Positions 6,956 through 15,665 of a stretch of 31,442 nt of DNA are shown piece after piece. Numbering within the stretch: the stretch's first letter is position 1; each line of letters starts with the position of its first letter. The notes beneath the pieces were generated by a model, which saw nothing but the letters and a program-made list of their open reading frames with translations, was not told the DNA's origin and did not search any database. This stretch comes from a virus. Location of the stretch: the IMG/VR virus record IMGVR_UViG_3300047550_001382, positions 1 through 31,442 of that record; one strand, 5' to 3'. The translations under genes and the position numbers were made by a program.

Positions 6956-7024
6956 TTAGGTCCCGCTTATGGGTGCAGATATTTCCCACTCAAGGTGGGC
7001 GCGGAGTTCGGTCTTGAGGTTCAT
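6956..7024 (-). pseudogene. Relic of the lysozyme 5' end between the tailspikes
   Basis: The stop of tailspike 1 (TAATG) is followed by a 22-codon frame. Its first 13 codons, MNLKTELRAHLEW, match the lysozyme start MDLETELRAHLEW; by my alignment 35 of 39 bases are identical between 6986-7024 and 4967-5005. Similarity stops after the TGG codon, and the frame runs on to EISAPISGT and a TAA just before tailspike 2. The simplest reading is that tailspike 1 was once followed directly by lysozyme, and a second tailspike module with its own lysozyme junction was inserted or duplicated. The fragment keeps a coupled start and could still be translated as a leader peptide. Confidence 0.85.
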
Positions 7025-8769
7025 TAGGCGCTCTGGCTCTTGATCGCCCAGCCAAACCGATACCAGGCCAACGTGACCCGACCAGCCGTAGCGGATGCAA
7101 AAGTCACTATTGACGATCCGCCAGAGGAAACGATGTCAAGCGTGTACGCGCCGAGACCCGTACGAATAATCGTTATCTCAAGCCCGTTGAAGGCGTTGTT
7201 TTGCGCGCTACCTGAAATGCTCGGCAGCGTGACTGTTCGGTTCGCGGTTAGCGTGGTGTCATATCGGATGATCGTCGCGTCACCGATTGCCCATGTGTAA
7301 TTCGCATCGCCCTTGTCGTTTGAGACGCGCGGCTCGGCCCAGCTATCTACTCGAACTGCATCGGCGCCCGACGTTGACGTGGCCTCTGTGAGATAGATGT
7401 TGGTTATGATCTCAGAGGGACGGATGTAGCCGATGCGCGCTCCACGCACAGGAGCGCCGCTCGACGATGCGCCCTGGGCGATATACAGCCGCCCGCTTGT
7501 GATCGTAGTGTCCGGCAATTCCAAGATGTTGATGTCATACCGCCCGTTGCCAGAACTAAAGCCGAGGATGGTGACCGGGTTCGTTCCGCCCGGATTGATC
7601 GTCACAGTTCTAAAATGCAGCAGCCCGACGTGCATGCGCGAGTCTGGGAAGTCGAACAATCTTGCGCCAGATGTTGTGTACGTTCCGACTTCCAGCTTGA
7701 ACGCCTGGCAGTCTATCGTCGTACCCTCGCCCGCGTTGATAAGGCGCGGCCCGTTCGGCGCGTTGTTGATCTCAATATTCGCCATCGTCGTGTTGGCGCA
7801 CCCGACGAGGTTGAAAATCGACTCGGACGCTTCGACCGAATCAGCCAGAATGTAGATGTGTCCGAAACGGCCGTTCGGATGCCCTAATGACGACGTATCG
7901 CCCAGGTAAAAGAACGACCCGGAGACGTTCTGGCCCATCGTCACCCGGTCAATGTTGAACCCCCACACCGCTGCGCCGTTGCTATTGTCGTGAGCAAAGC
8001 ACCGATAGGCGTTGTCGATGTGAACGTCTTGCACTGTGAAATTGTAAAAACCGGCTCCCGGCGTTCCCGTGTCGCACATGAACGAGAACGCCACCGATCC
8101 CGACTGAGCAGACGTTTGTGCGCTGCTGTAATCGAGTCGCAAAGACTCAATAGTCCATCCATGCGTGTTCGCGGTCGTGAACCGGAGAATGCGCTTATTG
8201 TTCGTGTACTGCTTAATGATCGTCCCGCCGCGCGACTGGCCGCGAATCTTCCATCGGGCGGCGAAAGGGATCAGTAACTCGTCGGTGATTTTGTACGTGC
8301 CGTCAGGCAAATATAGTTCTCCGCCTGTCAGCGTAAGACAGAGGTCCATGGCAGTTTGAATCGCTGCCGTGTCGTCCGTTGTGCCGTTACCGGCCGCGCC
8401 GTACCGCCGGACATTCCCCGGCGCGTATCCGTAATCCGTTGGCGTCACGCCCGCAGAAATCTCGGCAGCGGTGCGGGCGTAGACCGGCTCGGCACTCGGC
8501 ACCGTGTCCACCTGATAGATCTGCACCCCACTGGAGTCGGTCAGCTTCACCCGGTACTGCCACACGGAGGGATTCAGGTAGATCGGCGGGAACACGCCCT
8601 CGGAGTCGGCCTCGACGGGGTTTGAGTGCGCTACATCGAGTGCGGGCGTCGTGTAGACATTCGCGGGCGTGGAAGTACCTGTCAGGTAGAAATAGAGTTT
8701 CCCTGCGGGCACGACATCGCCGTTGTCGAGCGGCACCTGTTTCGGTAGGGCAAAGAGTGTTCCTGCCAT
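7024..8769 (-). CDS. Tailspike 1: head-binding domain plus pectate-lyase-type beta-helix, 581 aa
   Basis: ATG with AGGAA upstream. Residues 1-110 are the virion-binding part (KLYFYLTGTSTPANVYT, HSNPVEADSEGVFPPI). The linker RTAAEISAGVTPTDYGYAPG leads into VRRYGAAGNGTTDDTAAIQT (about 121-140), the typical opening of the pectate-lyase-3 beta-helix fold used by phage depolymerases, followed by GGELYLPDGTYKI. The C-terminus (GDANYTWAIGDATI ... AWYRFGWAIKSQSA) resembles trimer-tip domains shared by many tail proteins. It is expected to be a trimeric spike that binds and perhaps degrades the host surface glycan. The N-terminal domain is clearly paralogous to that of the next gene. Confidence 0.88.
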   Translation of the reverse strand: MAGTLFALPKQVPLDNGDVVPAGKLYFYLTGTSTPANVYTTPALDVAHSNPVEADSEGVFPPIYLNPSVWQYRVKLTDSSGVQIYQVDTVPSAEPVYARTAAEISAGVTPTDYGYAPGNVRRYGAAGNGTTDDTAAIQTAMDLCLTLTGGELYLPDGTYKITDELLIPFAARWKIRGQSRGGTIIKQYTNNKRILRFTTANTHGWTIESLRLDYSSAQTSAQSGSVAFSFMCDTGTPGAGFYNFTVQDVHIDNAYRCFAHDNSNGAAVWGFNIDRVTMGQNVSGSFFYLGDTSSLGHPNGRFGHIYILADSVEASESIFNLVGCANTTMANIEINNAPNGPRLINAGEGTTIDCQAFKLEVGTYTTSGARLFDFPDSRMHVGLLHFRTVTINPGGTNPVTILGFSSGNGRYDINILELPDTTITSGRLYIAQGASSSGAPVRGARIGYIRPSEIITNIYLTEATSTSGADAVRVDSWAEPRVSNDKGDANYTWAIGDATIIRYDTTLTANRTVTLPSISGSAQNNAFNGLEITIIRTGLGAYTLDIVSSGGSSIVTFASATAGRVTLAWYRFGWAIKSQSA

Positions 8770-8777
8770 TTTTGTTC

Positions 8778-10709
8778 CTACTTCAGAGAATTGCTCGGCG
8801 GGTCGGAGTAGATAGAGCGTGGCTTGAGTTTCGTGGTCTTCGGAGGCGACATAGACACGCCCTTCCCTGGCGCGAGAGCATTCCCGACTTCACGGCGCAA
8901 CGCTCGCTCCTCAAACAGTCGCTTTGCGAAGGTGCCCACAGGTATCCCGTGCGCAGCGTAATTCGCCGCCCCTTCCGCTGCCGACGCGCCGACTTTGGTG
9001 GCGGCAGAGACAAAGGTGTTCGAGTTGTTGATGTAGCTGCCTCTCGGTTGCGCAGTCGAGTAGGTTGCGACATTGCGCAGCCTGCCCAACGTCTCCGCCG
9101 TGTCAGCGTCGAAAATGAGCCCCGCCTTCGGGTCAAGCTGCCTGAGAGCTTTTGCAAACCCGGCCGCGCTGAAGTTGCCAGAGTAATTCGGGTCGAGGCG
9201 TGCGGCATCGCGCAGATAGTCAAGCACTGCGACCGCAACGGTCTGGCGCGCGCCCGGCACGGATTCCACAGCGGACATCAGTCGCGACACGTCGTCACGC
9301 GCAGCACCGAGAACAAACTTCTGCACAAACTTGTCCGCTGATATGGATGACTCCACCGCTGCTGAGTAGGCAGGGTCGGCCTCAAGCTCCGCAAACCGCT
9401 CGCGCGCCGCGCGTCTGGCAGCGTCCGCAATCGGTTTTAACCGTTCTACGCCGGAGCCGGGGAACAGCGGCACGTCCTCCAGTGCTTGCAGCATGATCCT
9501 GGCGGCGGCCTTCTCGTTGCCGTTAGATGAGGACCGGATGGTCGCCGCGAGATTGCTTCGCAGCGACTCAAACTGCTCAAACGTCATGTTCTTCGCTGCG
9601 GCGAAGGCTTTCAACTGACTCATCTCGACGGCGGGCGCGAACTCGTACTTGAGCTTCTTGTGCAGGTTCTCGGTAGCGTCTCGCAGGATCGCGTTAGCAT
9701 CGACCGGGACACGGCCGCCGAACTCGTCCTCAAGCCGCTTATACAGTGCGCGGATGTTTGCGTTTCTGGCTTCGTCGATTTTTCGGTAGGCAGCAAGCAG
9801 CGTATCGCCGTGCTCGACCATGTTGGTCGTGAACACGTCCTCGCCTACTCGATCCCGAAGAGATTGCAGGTTTTCCCCGAGCCTCTTGTTAGTCTCAGCC
9901 ATCCGATAGGCAAGCTGCGGTCGATTGCCGCGCAGGTTTCTCTCGTTGGAGAGCGCCACGATGTCTTGCGTCGCCTCTCCAGTCGTCAGCGCAATCGGTA
10001 CCGGCAGTGACTCGGCCTCGATGTAGCGTTGAATCGCCTCGCGGTTGAGCGGCACGCCTCTGCGCTCCGCTGCTTGGACAGCAGCGCGCAGTTCTGGGGA
10101 CGCGCCCTCAAGCGAGATCGCTGCGGCCGATGCCCCGACAGAATCGTTGGACGCCAGCCCGCCCCGGCCCACGGGCTCGGGCGCTGCGTTCGGTGCGTTC
10201 AGGCTCGTGCGCCGAGCGGTTTGAGACAACAGCCTCGGAGCGCCGAATGCCGCTACGTTCAACACAGACCCGGCGAAATCCCGCACCTCCGGCCCCGCGA
10301 ACTGCTCGACAATGTTGCCGAGAGCCCGCGTCGCTTGCGGGATGTAGGTCGCCTCTAGCGCCCTATTGAGCCCACCGGCAACCATCTCGCCCTGCGGCGT
10401 GCGGAGTCGGTCATCGCGGACCAGACCTTGATCTGTCGCGATCTGCTCGCGAGCACGCTGTTGTGCCCCCAGGTAGGTGTCGTCGGGCATAATCGCCCCG
10501 GCGAGCCCTGCGAGCGACGACACTGGCGCGTTCACCATTGAGCGCGCCGAACTGACCGCAACATCACCGACGCCGATTGCTGCGTCCTTTAATGCTTGCG
10601 GAGAGGTGAGCAAGTCGCGACGAGTGCGGATGTCTGGAGGCCCAACGAATTGACGCGGAGCGTCCGGCACAAATCGCGATTTTGGTCGTTGGTCAGGTAT
10701 GAAAGGCAT
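8778..10709 (-). CDS. Large DNA-ejection protein (gp16-like position), 643 aa
   Basis: The ATG at 10709 overlaps the preceding stop (TAATG); a GTG at 10718 would add three residues. The product is a long, Ala/Arg-rich, mainly helical protein with no enzymatic motif seen. It has mildly hydrophobic helical stretches near residues 45-75 (SSARSMVNAPVSSLAGLAGA) and 125-165. In P22-like phages the last and largest of three ejection proteins (gp16) lies directly before the tailspike gene, as here. Such proteins leave the capsid with the DNA and form a conduit across the envelope. The assignment rests on place, size and composition; family-level detail is limited. Confidence 0.65.
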   Translation of the reverse strand: MPFIPDQRPKSRFVPDAPRQFVGPPDIRTRRDLLTSPQALKDAAIGVGDVAVSSARSMVNAPVSSLAGLAGAIMPDDTYLGAQQRAREQIATDQGLVRDDRLRTPQGEMVAGGLNRALEATYIPQATRALGNIVEQFAGPEVRDFAGSVLNVAAFGAPRLLSQTARRTSLNAPNAAPEPVGRGGLASNDSVGASAAAISLEGASPELRAAVQAAERRGVPLNREAIQRYIEAESLPVPIALTTGEATQDIVALSNERNLRGNRPQLAYRMAETNKRLGENLQSLRDRVGEDVFTTNMVEHGDTLLAAYRKIDEARNANIRALYKRLEDEFGGRVPVDANAILRDATENLHKKLKYEFAPAVEMSQLKAFAAAKNMTFEQFESLRSNLAATIRSSSNGNEKAAARIMLQALEDVPLFPGSGVERLKPIADAARRAARERFAELEADPAYSAAVESSISADKFVQKFVLGAARDDVSRLMSAVESVPGARQTVAVAVLDYLRDAARLDPNYSGNFSAAGFAKALRQLDPKAGLIFDADTAETLGRLRNVATYSTAQPRGSYINNSNTFVSAATKVGASAAEGAANYAAHGIPVGTFAKRLFEERALRREVGNALAPGKGVSMSPPKTTKLKPRSIYSDPPSNSLK

Positions 10710-11860
10710 TACTGCCACACTCCTGTGACTCCGCCAATATTGATGCGCGTGCCGCTCGTGATCTGGCCCGCCGCCGCCGCTGCTTCAGCTTCGGCCTCAG
10801 TGTTGAACGTCGGCATCTGCTGGGCACCAAACGCTTCGGCAGGATTCGGGCCGACAATGTCGTTCTCAGTGAATCCGTATTGTTTTGCGTATTGAGCGTA
10901 GCGGGCGCGCTCCTGCTCATACGGGAGCCTCAGAGCCTCAACCTGTCCTTGTAGAGCGTTGAGGATCTCCGCTCTCATTTTCGGGGTGAGTCGTCCTTCG
11001 CCTGTTATCTGACTGTTGACGGCCGCCGCCATCTTTTGCAGCCACGGCGATGCGTTCATCGATAGCTGTAGCTCGCCCTCGCGCACGACGCTCGTCGGAT
11101 CGAAAATCTTGCCGAGCGCGTAGATGACTGAAAGGTCGCCCGCCATATCATTCGCAGCGTTCTTCGCGCGCTCAAATATTGGCAACACGGCTCTGTAGGT
11201 TTTGACGGGGGGAGAGTCCTCTAGTTCTTTCCGCAATTGCATGCTGTCTCGGAACGAGTTCACGTCTCCAGTCTTAGGAGGGCCATCGGCAATCTTGTTG
11301 CCTTGGGCATCGAACCTTGCCTGCCCCTCGCCAAGGGTAAACCCATCGACAGGCTTGTCCCGCCCTGATGCGATCAGACGCCCCTGCGAATCGTATCGAG
11401 CCTGCCCTTCGCTAAGGGTAAACCCTTCCGGTTGGGACAGTTCCCCGCCATACACTCTGACGTTGTCGAGGGCCTGTTGACGGATTGAGTCGTCGTTGTC
11501 GTTGGGATCGATCCGAAGGTGCTCGTCGCCAAAACCAACACCCTTCGCGGCCGCAATAAAACTCGGGTCTGACAATGCGCGCTGATACAGTCTGAGCGGT
11601 TGATCGGACTGCGCGATGGCGGATGACCAACGCCCAAACACTCCGCGAGCGTTCGCAGTCTGCTGCTCAGAGAGCGCCTGCCGCTGCTGCGCGGCGGCCT
11701 CGTCCTTGAGATCAATATCTTGCCGCAGGGCTCTCTGCTCGAGCGGGGCTGCGTCCACGCGATTCTGCGCGAGCGCGTTTGTTAACCGCTCACGCTCCAT
11801 CATCGTCGGATTGAACCGGGGGGAGTTCTGGGCGAGGAAGTTGGCTACATCGACGGGCAT
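10709..11860 (-). CDS. Ejection/internal virion protein, 383 aa
   Basis: ATG start 29 bases after the preceding gene. The N-terminal 75 residues form a charged, Gln-rich helix (RQALSEQQTANARG), followed at 146-193 by two near-copies of a 21-residue motif (FTLSEGQARYDSQG and FTLGEGQARFDAQG), then a helical part (200-335) and an Ala/Glu-rich tail (EAEAEAAAAAG) closing with INIGGVTGVWQ. It lies in the middle of three genes at the ejection-protein position of P22-like phages (7, 20, 16). I infer a pilot/ejection or internal head protein; no enzyme motif is present. Confidence 0.6.
   Translation of the reverse strand: MPVDVANFLAQNSPRFNPTMMERERLTNALAQNRVDAAPLEQRALRQDIDLKDEAAAQQRQALSEQQTANARGVFGRWSSAIAQSDQPLRLYQRALSDPSFIAAAKGVGFGDEHLRIDPNDNDDSIRQQALDNVRVYGGELSQPEGFTLSEGQARYDSQGRLIASGRDKPVDGFTLGEGQARFDAQGNKIADGPPKTGDVNSFRDSMQLRKELEDSPPVKTYRAVLPIFERAKNAANDMAGDLSVIYALGKIFDPTSVVREGELQLSMNASPWLQKMAAAVNSQITGEGRLTPKMRAEILNALQGQVEALRLPYEQERARYAQYAKQYGFTENDIVGPNPAEAFGAQQMPTFNTEAEAEAAAAAGQITSGTRINIGGVTGVWQ
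11282..11425 (-). repeat. Tandem 81-bp coding duplication in the 383-aa ejection protein
   Basis: Two copies at 11363-11425 and 11282-11344 encode GFTLSEGQARYDSQGRLIAS-G and GFTLGEGQARFDAQGNKIAD-G, offset by 27 residues. The copies have diverged but clearly share an origin. They probably form two repeated beta hairpins that bind a partner. Confidence 0.75.
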
Positions 11861-11889
11861 TAGAGCACCCTCTGTTTAATGCGCGGCAT

Positions 11890-12819
11890 TCAGCCGCCGA
11901 ATGTTGACCAGAAGTCGTAGTTGTCACGCTTGGTGCGAGTGCCACGGCTCGCGCCGTATCCATCGTAGAGAGCGTTCTGCAAGGCGCTGGTCGTGTTTAG
12001 CAATCCGCTGGCCCGCGCGTCACCCCTCGCCATCATCGCGTTGCCCGCGAGTGAGGCGTTGTTGGTGCCTGCGTTCGCGTTCTGCGCGTTCGCAGTCTGG
12101 CCCGCGCCCATCATGTCGAATTGACGGTTGAACCAGTTCCCGAACTCCCCTGCGGCGAGGTTGCTGTTGTATTCGGTCAACGCCTTCAGAGCGTTGCCAG
12201 AGAACGCGCCACCTCGAGCACCAAAATAGTTCCCGATGTTCTTCATGCCCTGCTGCTGCCGGAATTGGTAATCCGGCGAGGCGAAGAACGCTTCGTAGTT
12301 CGGCGCACTCATTGGCGCGGGCTGGTTCACTTGGCCCTTGTTGCCACCGATGGGGGTGCCGCCCGCCCAACCCGTCCCGGCGTTCCAGTTGATGTCACTG
12401 AAATTCGCCGCAGGACGGATCGCGCCCCAATTCGACGCGATGAAGTTCTCGACCCCTTCGCTCATCTGCGGCTTGCCGCCAATCGCCGACCAGTTGATGT
12501 CGTTCCAGTTCGCGGCCGAGCGAACCTTGGGGAACAGCGACGCAAGGGTTAGATAATCGCTCTGAAGGAACGGCGAGTTCCCGTACGCTGCTTGCGACGG
12601 ATCGCTCCCCCCGTACCCGTACATCGACGACAGCGTCCCCGCCGCCTGCGCCCCGAGGTTGGTATACGGCGCGTTCGCCTGCCGGGTGTAGTCGTACACT
12701 TTATTCGAGAGCGCGCTCGCGCTCGCGGCAGCGTCTTTCTGGGCGTCCGAGGCCTTTTTACCGCCGAGGATCTGCGTGGCGGCGTTAATGCCAATCGCGG
12801 CCAAAATTGGAAACGGCAT
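11890..12819 (-). CDS. DNA transfer/ejection protein (P22 gp7/P32-like), 309 aa
   Basis: The ATG at 12819 has GGAG six bases upstream; the longer open frame is only antisense overlap with the previous gene. The N-terminus MPFPILAAIGINAATQILGG is a glycine/alanine-rich, mildly hydrophobic segment, followed by KKASDAQKDAAASA. Near the C-terminus lies DYQFRQQQGMKNIGN, then ARGGAFSGNALKALTEYNS, a pattern well known from phage DNA-transfer proteins ('Y.FRQ.QG..ai.....A.G...SG..lkaL..y'). These proteins are packaged and injected with DNA. There is an internal pseudo-repeat: ANWNDINWSAIGG (about 150-160) and ANFSDINWNAGTG (about 183-195). Confidence 0.75.
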   Translation of the reverse strand: MPFPILAAIGINAATQILGGKKASDAQKDAAASASALSNKVYDYTRQANAPYTNLGAQAAGTLSSMYGYGGSDPSQAAYGNSPFLQSDYLTLASLFPKVRSAANWNDINWSAIGGKPQMSEGVENFIASNWGAIRPAANFSDINWNAGTGWAGGTPIGGNKGQVNQPAPMSAPNYEAFFASPDYQFRQQQGMKNIGNYFGARGGAFSGNALKALTEYNSNLAAGEFGNWFNRQFDMMGAGQTANAQNANAGTNNASLAGNAMMARGDARASGLLNTTSALQNALYDGYGASRGTRTKRDNYDFWSTFGG

Positions 12820-12832
12820 AATGTTCTCCGAA

Positions 12833-13291
12833 TCAGGCTGTGAGCCCGAGAGTGACCAGCGCAGCGCGCAAATTGTTGATGGCGTTCTTGAGAGCGGTGA
12901 GGCTGTCGTTGATGTCCCCATCCGCACCGCTGCCGGTGATCGTGGTCACCGATACCAGCGAGGTTGCCGGCCTTGCCACGGGCGTCGTCCCGTAGAACCC
13001 CACGTTGCCGCTAAACTGTACTGATTGTGAGAATGCCCACGACACCGCTTGCACGAGCGAGACGACCTGTGTCGGGGTCAGTTGTTGTAGGGTGCCATCC
13101 GTGGCGAGGCGACCGAGAATCCTGTCTGCGGTCATTTCCTGAAACTTGGCGAGCGTGACTGAGTTGTCGATCAGTTCAGCCGTGCCTACTGAATTGTCGT
13201 CAGCCGCTAAGACCTGCTCTTTGCACCACTTCGCGCTCTGGCGCGAGTCCATGCTCGAGAACGGGATCTGTCCCGGCTGTAGCTTCGGCAC
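12833..13291 (-). CDS. Tail-needle-position virion protein, 152 aa
   Basis: The GTG at 13291 shares its G with the TAG of the gp10-like gene. The N-terminus (PKLQPGQIPFSSMDSRQSAKW) is followed by a helical region with VGTAELIDNSVTLAKFQEM, a repeat-like motif frequent in phage fibre stalks, and a C-terminal part NVGFYGTTPVARPA ... LTALKNAINNLRAALVTLGL, a tip-and-helix ending frequent in short phage fibres. It occupies the place of P22 gene 26 (tail needle) directly after gene 10. The length is shorter than gp26, so 'needle or short fibre' is an inference from position and style. Confidence 0.55.
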   Translation of the reverse strand: MPKLQPGQIPFSSMDSRQSAKWCKEQVLAADDNSVGTAELIDNSVTLAKFQEMTADRILGRLATDGTLQQLTPTQVVSLVQAVSWAFSQSVQFSGNVGFYGTTPVARPATSLVSVTTITGSGADGDINDSLTALKNAINNLRAALVTLGLTA

Positions 13292-14679
13292 TAGAGTCGG
13301 CCTCCGCGCGCCTCAAGCACCGTGTCGGTGAGCGTCACCGAGACGGGGTCAGAGATCGAGGCCCGATATACACGCTGCTCACTCGAGCCTAGTGAGTGCC
13401 ACACGACGCGGTGTGAGTACTCTCCGAGTCTTCCTAGCGTCTGGTTCGGCAGGGATGTCCAGGTACGTCCACCGTTGTCCGAGTACTCCAGCATCACCTC
13501 AGGGTCAGACCCCTGCCCGGTGGTCAGACCCACACCACTCTCGAACACCATCTCGAGCCGGTCGTGGAACACCCGATGCTGCTCTGCATACACGGGTTGA
13601 TAGGTCCACTCCATTCTCTGGGTCGTTTCCAGTTCTGCAAACGTGTGCGGGTCGAGTTGACCGATAGCGTTGCTAGTCGTGCTGCCGACCAGGATCACAC
13701 CGTTGAAGCTCACCGCACTGCCCCAGTTCCACGTGGAACTGCCGTAGCTCTCACGCTCGTGCCACAGCCCGGTAGTAGCGTCGTACACGAACGTCCCCTC
13801 GGTGAGCGCGAGCACGTAGAAGAAGTGCCCGTCCTGGCTGTACGTGAACCCTCTCGCGCTTGAGATCGTCGAGTCCACGATCTTCTGCTCTACCGCATGA
13901 GTCGAGACCCGTACCGGCGTGATGCCCTCGAGTCGGCGGACGGTGTAGTCACTGGCAAGCCAGAAGATGCTGTTGTCGAGCTTGGCTATCGAGCGCCCAT
14001 TCAAGCACCCGATCTCAGCGTACCCGTTCACCGCTCGCGCGAAGGGGAAGTCGCCTGCACTGGGATCGTTGTCCCAGATCTCGACCGAGTTCTCACCGAA
14101 CAGGCACGCCTGCAAGTGATCGGCTTTAAGCCCGACCAGTTCATCGGGCCCGCCTTCAGCGGTTGCGAAGTTGAGCGCGTCAAAGTCGGTCGCGGTCCCT
14201 ATATCAGCCCCGAAGAACCGGCCCGAATCAGGCTCCCGAAAGAGCAGCCAGTTCGATAGGAACTCCACGTCCCCCGCGCCTCGAGAGGTGTAATCAGCGT
14301 CGGTGATCTGCCCAAACGTGGTCCCGTCCCAGTAGTAGGCGTTGGGCTCGTTCACCACCACCACCGAGTCGGTGTTGCTGTCGATGTCGATGTTGCCCGG
14401 TGTACCGATAGACCCGAGCAGCGTCGAGACCTTATTCGTGTCGATCTTGTACAACGACGATCCCGAGACCACGAACAGTTCACCGAGTGCGGAGTGCATG
14501 GCAGAGATCGGGCCGTTGCCTACGGTGGTCCACGCCTTCACCCCCGGCGCGCGACTGAGCAGCACCGGAGCCCGTGACCCCGGCGGCAGCATCTCCGAGA
14601 ACGCATTCACCACACGCACGGGACTAGCAGGGCGGGAGCGTAGCTCGTAACTCGCCAGCGGCAGAGGAATCCTAGCCAC
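13291..14679 (-). CDS. Packaged-DNA stabilisation/head-closure protein, P22 gp10-like, 462 aa
   Basis: The GTG at 14679 overlaps the end of the gp4-like gene by eight bases. The sequence opens with ARIPLPLASYELRSRPASPV and NAFSEMLPPGSRAPVLLSRA, matching the start pattern of the P22 gp10 'phage stabilisation' family, and continues as a beta-propeller-like chain of short strands (GELFVVSGSSLYKID, ANWLL-type repeats, QDGHFFYVLALTEGTFVYD) up to the C-terminus. P22 gp10 has 472 residues, so the length fits. The protein forms part of the neck that plugs the portal after packaging, together with gp4. Confidence 0.88.
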   Translation of the reverse strand: MARIPLPLASYELRSRPASPVRVVNAFSEMLPPGSRAPVLLSRAPGVKAWTTVGNGPISAMHSALGELFVVSGSSLYKIDTNKVSTLLGSIGTPGNIDIDSNTDSVVVVNEPNAYYWDGTTFGQITDADYTSRGAGDVEFLSNWLLFREPDSGRFFGADIGTATDFDALNFATAEGGPDELVGLKADHLQACLFGENSVEIWDNDPSAGDFPFARAVNGYAEIGCLNGRSIAKLDNSIFWLASDYTVRRLEGITPVRVSTHAVEQKIVDSTISSARGFTYSQDGHFFYVLALTEGTFVYDATTGLWHERESYGSSTWNWGSAVSFNGVILVGSTTSNAIGQLDPHTFAELETTQRMEWTYQPVYAEQHRVFHDRLEMVFESGVGLTTGQGSDPEVMLEYSDNGGRTWTSLPNQTLGRLGEYSHRVVWHSLGSSEQRVYRASISDPVSVTLTDTVLEARGGRL

Positions 14680-15076
14680 TGGTGATGTCTACCCTGACCG
14701 CATGCCCCTCACCGAGCGAGATGTTGAGGTCCATCGGTCGCATCTTCTCCACGGCCGTCTTGCGAATGACCTGCCCCCACGCCTCGTCGATCTTGGCGGC
14801 GAGTTCCTGGGAGATCGTCGAGCCGTAGACGGTCGCAAGCTCCAGCGCCAGCTTCGCCTTAACCCCACGCTCCGACCACTTCGGGATCGGGCAGTCGTCG
14901 GTAGTGGATGACTGCGCGTAATACCCCAGATCGATGCCGTCCTCCGTCGCAGCCTCGAGCAACTCGTTCAGCTTCCGTAACCCATGCGCGCCCTGCTCGG
15001 CGGACGGAGTAGCGATCTCCGAGATCACGTTCAGTTCCCTAAGGGCGTCGGAGATGATCTCGAGGTTAGTCGCCAT
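14672..15076 (-). CDS. Head-completion protein, P22 gp4-like, 134 aa
   Basis: ATG start overlapping the methyltransferase gene by 11 bases. The 134 residues are mostly helical: NLEIISDALRELNVI, EQGAHGLRKLNELLEAATED, GYYAQ, KAKLALELATVYG and a C-terminal helix. This pattern (residue ~30 'G...LN.LL..w..dG') is typical of the P22 tail accessory factor gp4 and related adaptor proteins that bind the portal after packaging. It is shorter than P22 gp4 (166 residues), lacking much of the C-terminal extension. The next gene is gp10-like, as in P22. Confidence 0.8.
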   Translation of the reverse strand: MATNLEIISDALRELNVISEIATPSAEQGAHGLRKLNELLEAATEDGIDLGYYAQSSTTDDCPIPKWSERGVKAKLALELATVYGSTISQELAAKIDEAWGQVIRKTAVEKMRPMDLNISLGEGHAVRVDITSG

Positions 15077-15665
15077 AGCTCACTCTCGACGGCTTGATCG
15101 CCTGCAACACAAATTGGAACTGATGCTGCCCTTTATTGGCAGCCACACAGTCAAAGTCGGCTTGGTACCAATACCGGAAGTCGGTCATTGCGGTGGGCTT
15201 GTCCACCGGCTTATCGATCTGGTTGATGTATTCCTGCTGGTTCAGGAACACCAAGCTACCGTCCGTGATGACCCGCTTGTGCGAGGGATCGCCCCACGCC
15301 CACGGAGAGTCCCACATCGGGACCGTCGCCATTAGGTAACCGTTGGGCTTTAACATCCGCCACAGGTCCGCGAACTGTTCGAAGAAGTACCGGAAGTCGC
15401 CTTGCTGGCCCGTGTGCTCGAGCACCTCGTAAGCGTGGATCTCATCGAACACGTTGTCCGCGAACGGCAGCGGCAGCTTCTCCATGTCCCACAACACGTC
15501 GGGCTTGTTGTCCGGGTTGTGATCGACCGTGACTAGGTTCTGCCACTCCTGCGGGCCGTTCGGTGCGCTGATGCGCTTCTGTCGCAATCTGCCCGCGCCC
15601 AGCAGGAGATGGTTGACCGTTGACGGTTCTACAAAGAACTCGCGCTCAAACTCAGGCTTCCACAT
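15066..15665 (-). CDS. SAM-dependent methyltransferase (class I), 199 aa
   Basis: The ATG at 15665 (GGAG upstream) is preferred over an upstream in-frame start that would overlap the glycosyltransferase gene more deeply. Motifs follow the class I order: LLLGAGR (20-26) for SAM binding, VTVDHNP (45-51) with the acidic ribose ligand D48, DVLWDMEKLPLPFADNVFDE (56-75) and the EVLEH motif (80-84), then LWRMLKPNGYLMATVP for strand 5. The substrate is unknown; the fold is of the Methyltransf_11 kind used on small molecules, sugars and proteins. It sits next to a glycosyltransferase within the head genes, so the pair may act on one glycan or on a virion protein. Confidence 0.8.
   Translation of the reverse strand: MWKPEFEREFFVEPSTVNHLLLGAGRLRQKRISAPNGPQEWQNLVTVDHNPDNKPDVLWDMEKLPLPFADNVFDEIHAYEVLEHTGQQGDFRYFFEQFADLWRMLKPNGYLMATVPMWDSPWAWGDPSHKRVITDGSLVFLNQQEYINQIDKPVDKPTAMTDFRYWYQADFDCVAANKGQHQFQFVLQAIKPSRVSYGD

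Noticed and set aside
5005-8769. Diversity-generating retroelement at the tailspikes
   Set aside because: No reverse transcriptase frame and no template/variable repeat pair with adenine-specific differences are visible; the spike-end repeat is a lysozyme fragment.
8379-9341. 320-aa plus-strand frame across the spike/ejection gene junction
   Set aside because: Arg-rich antisense across two real genes; no start site or motif.
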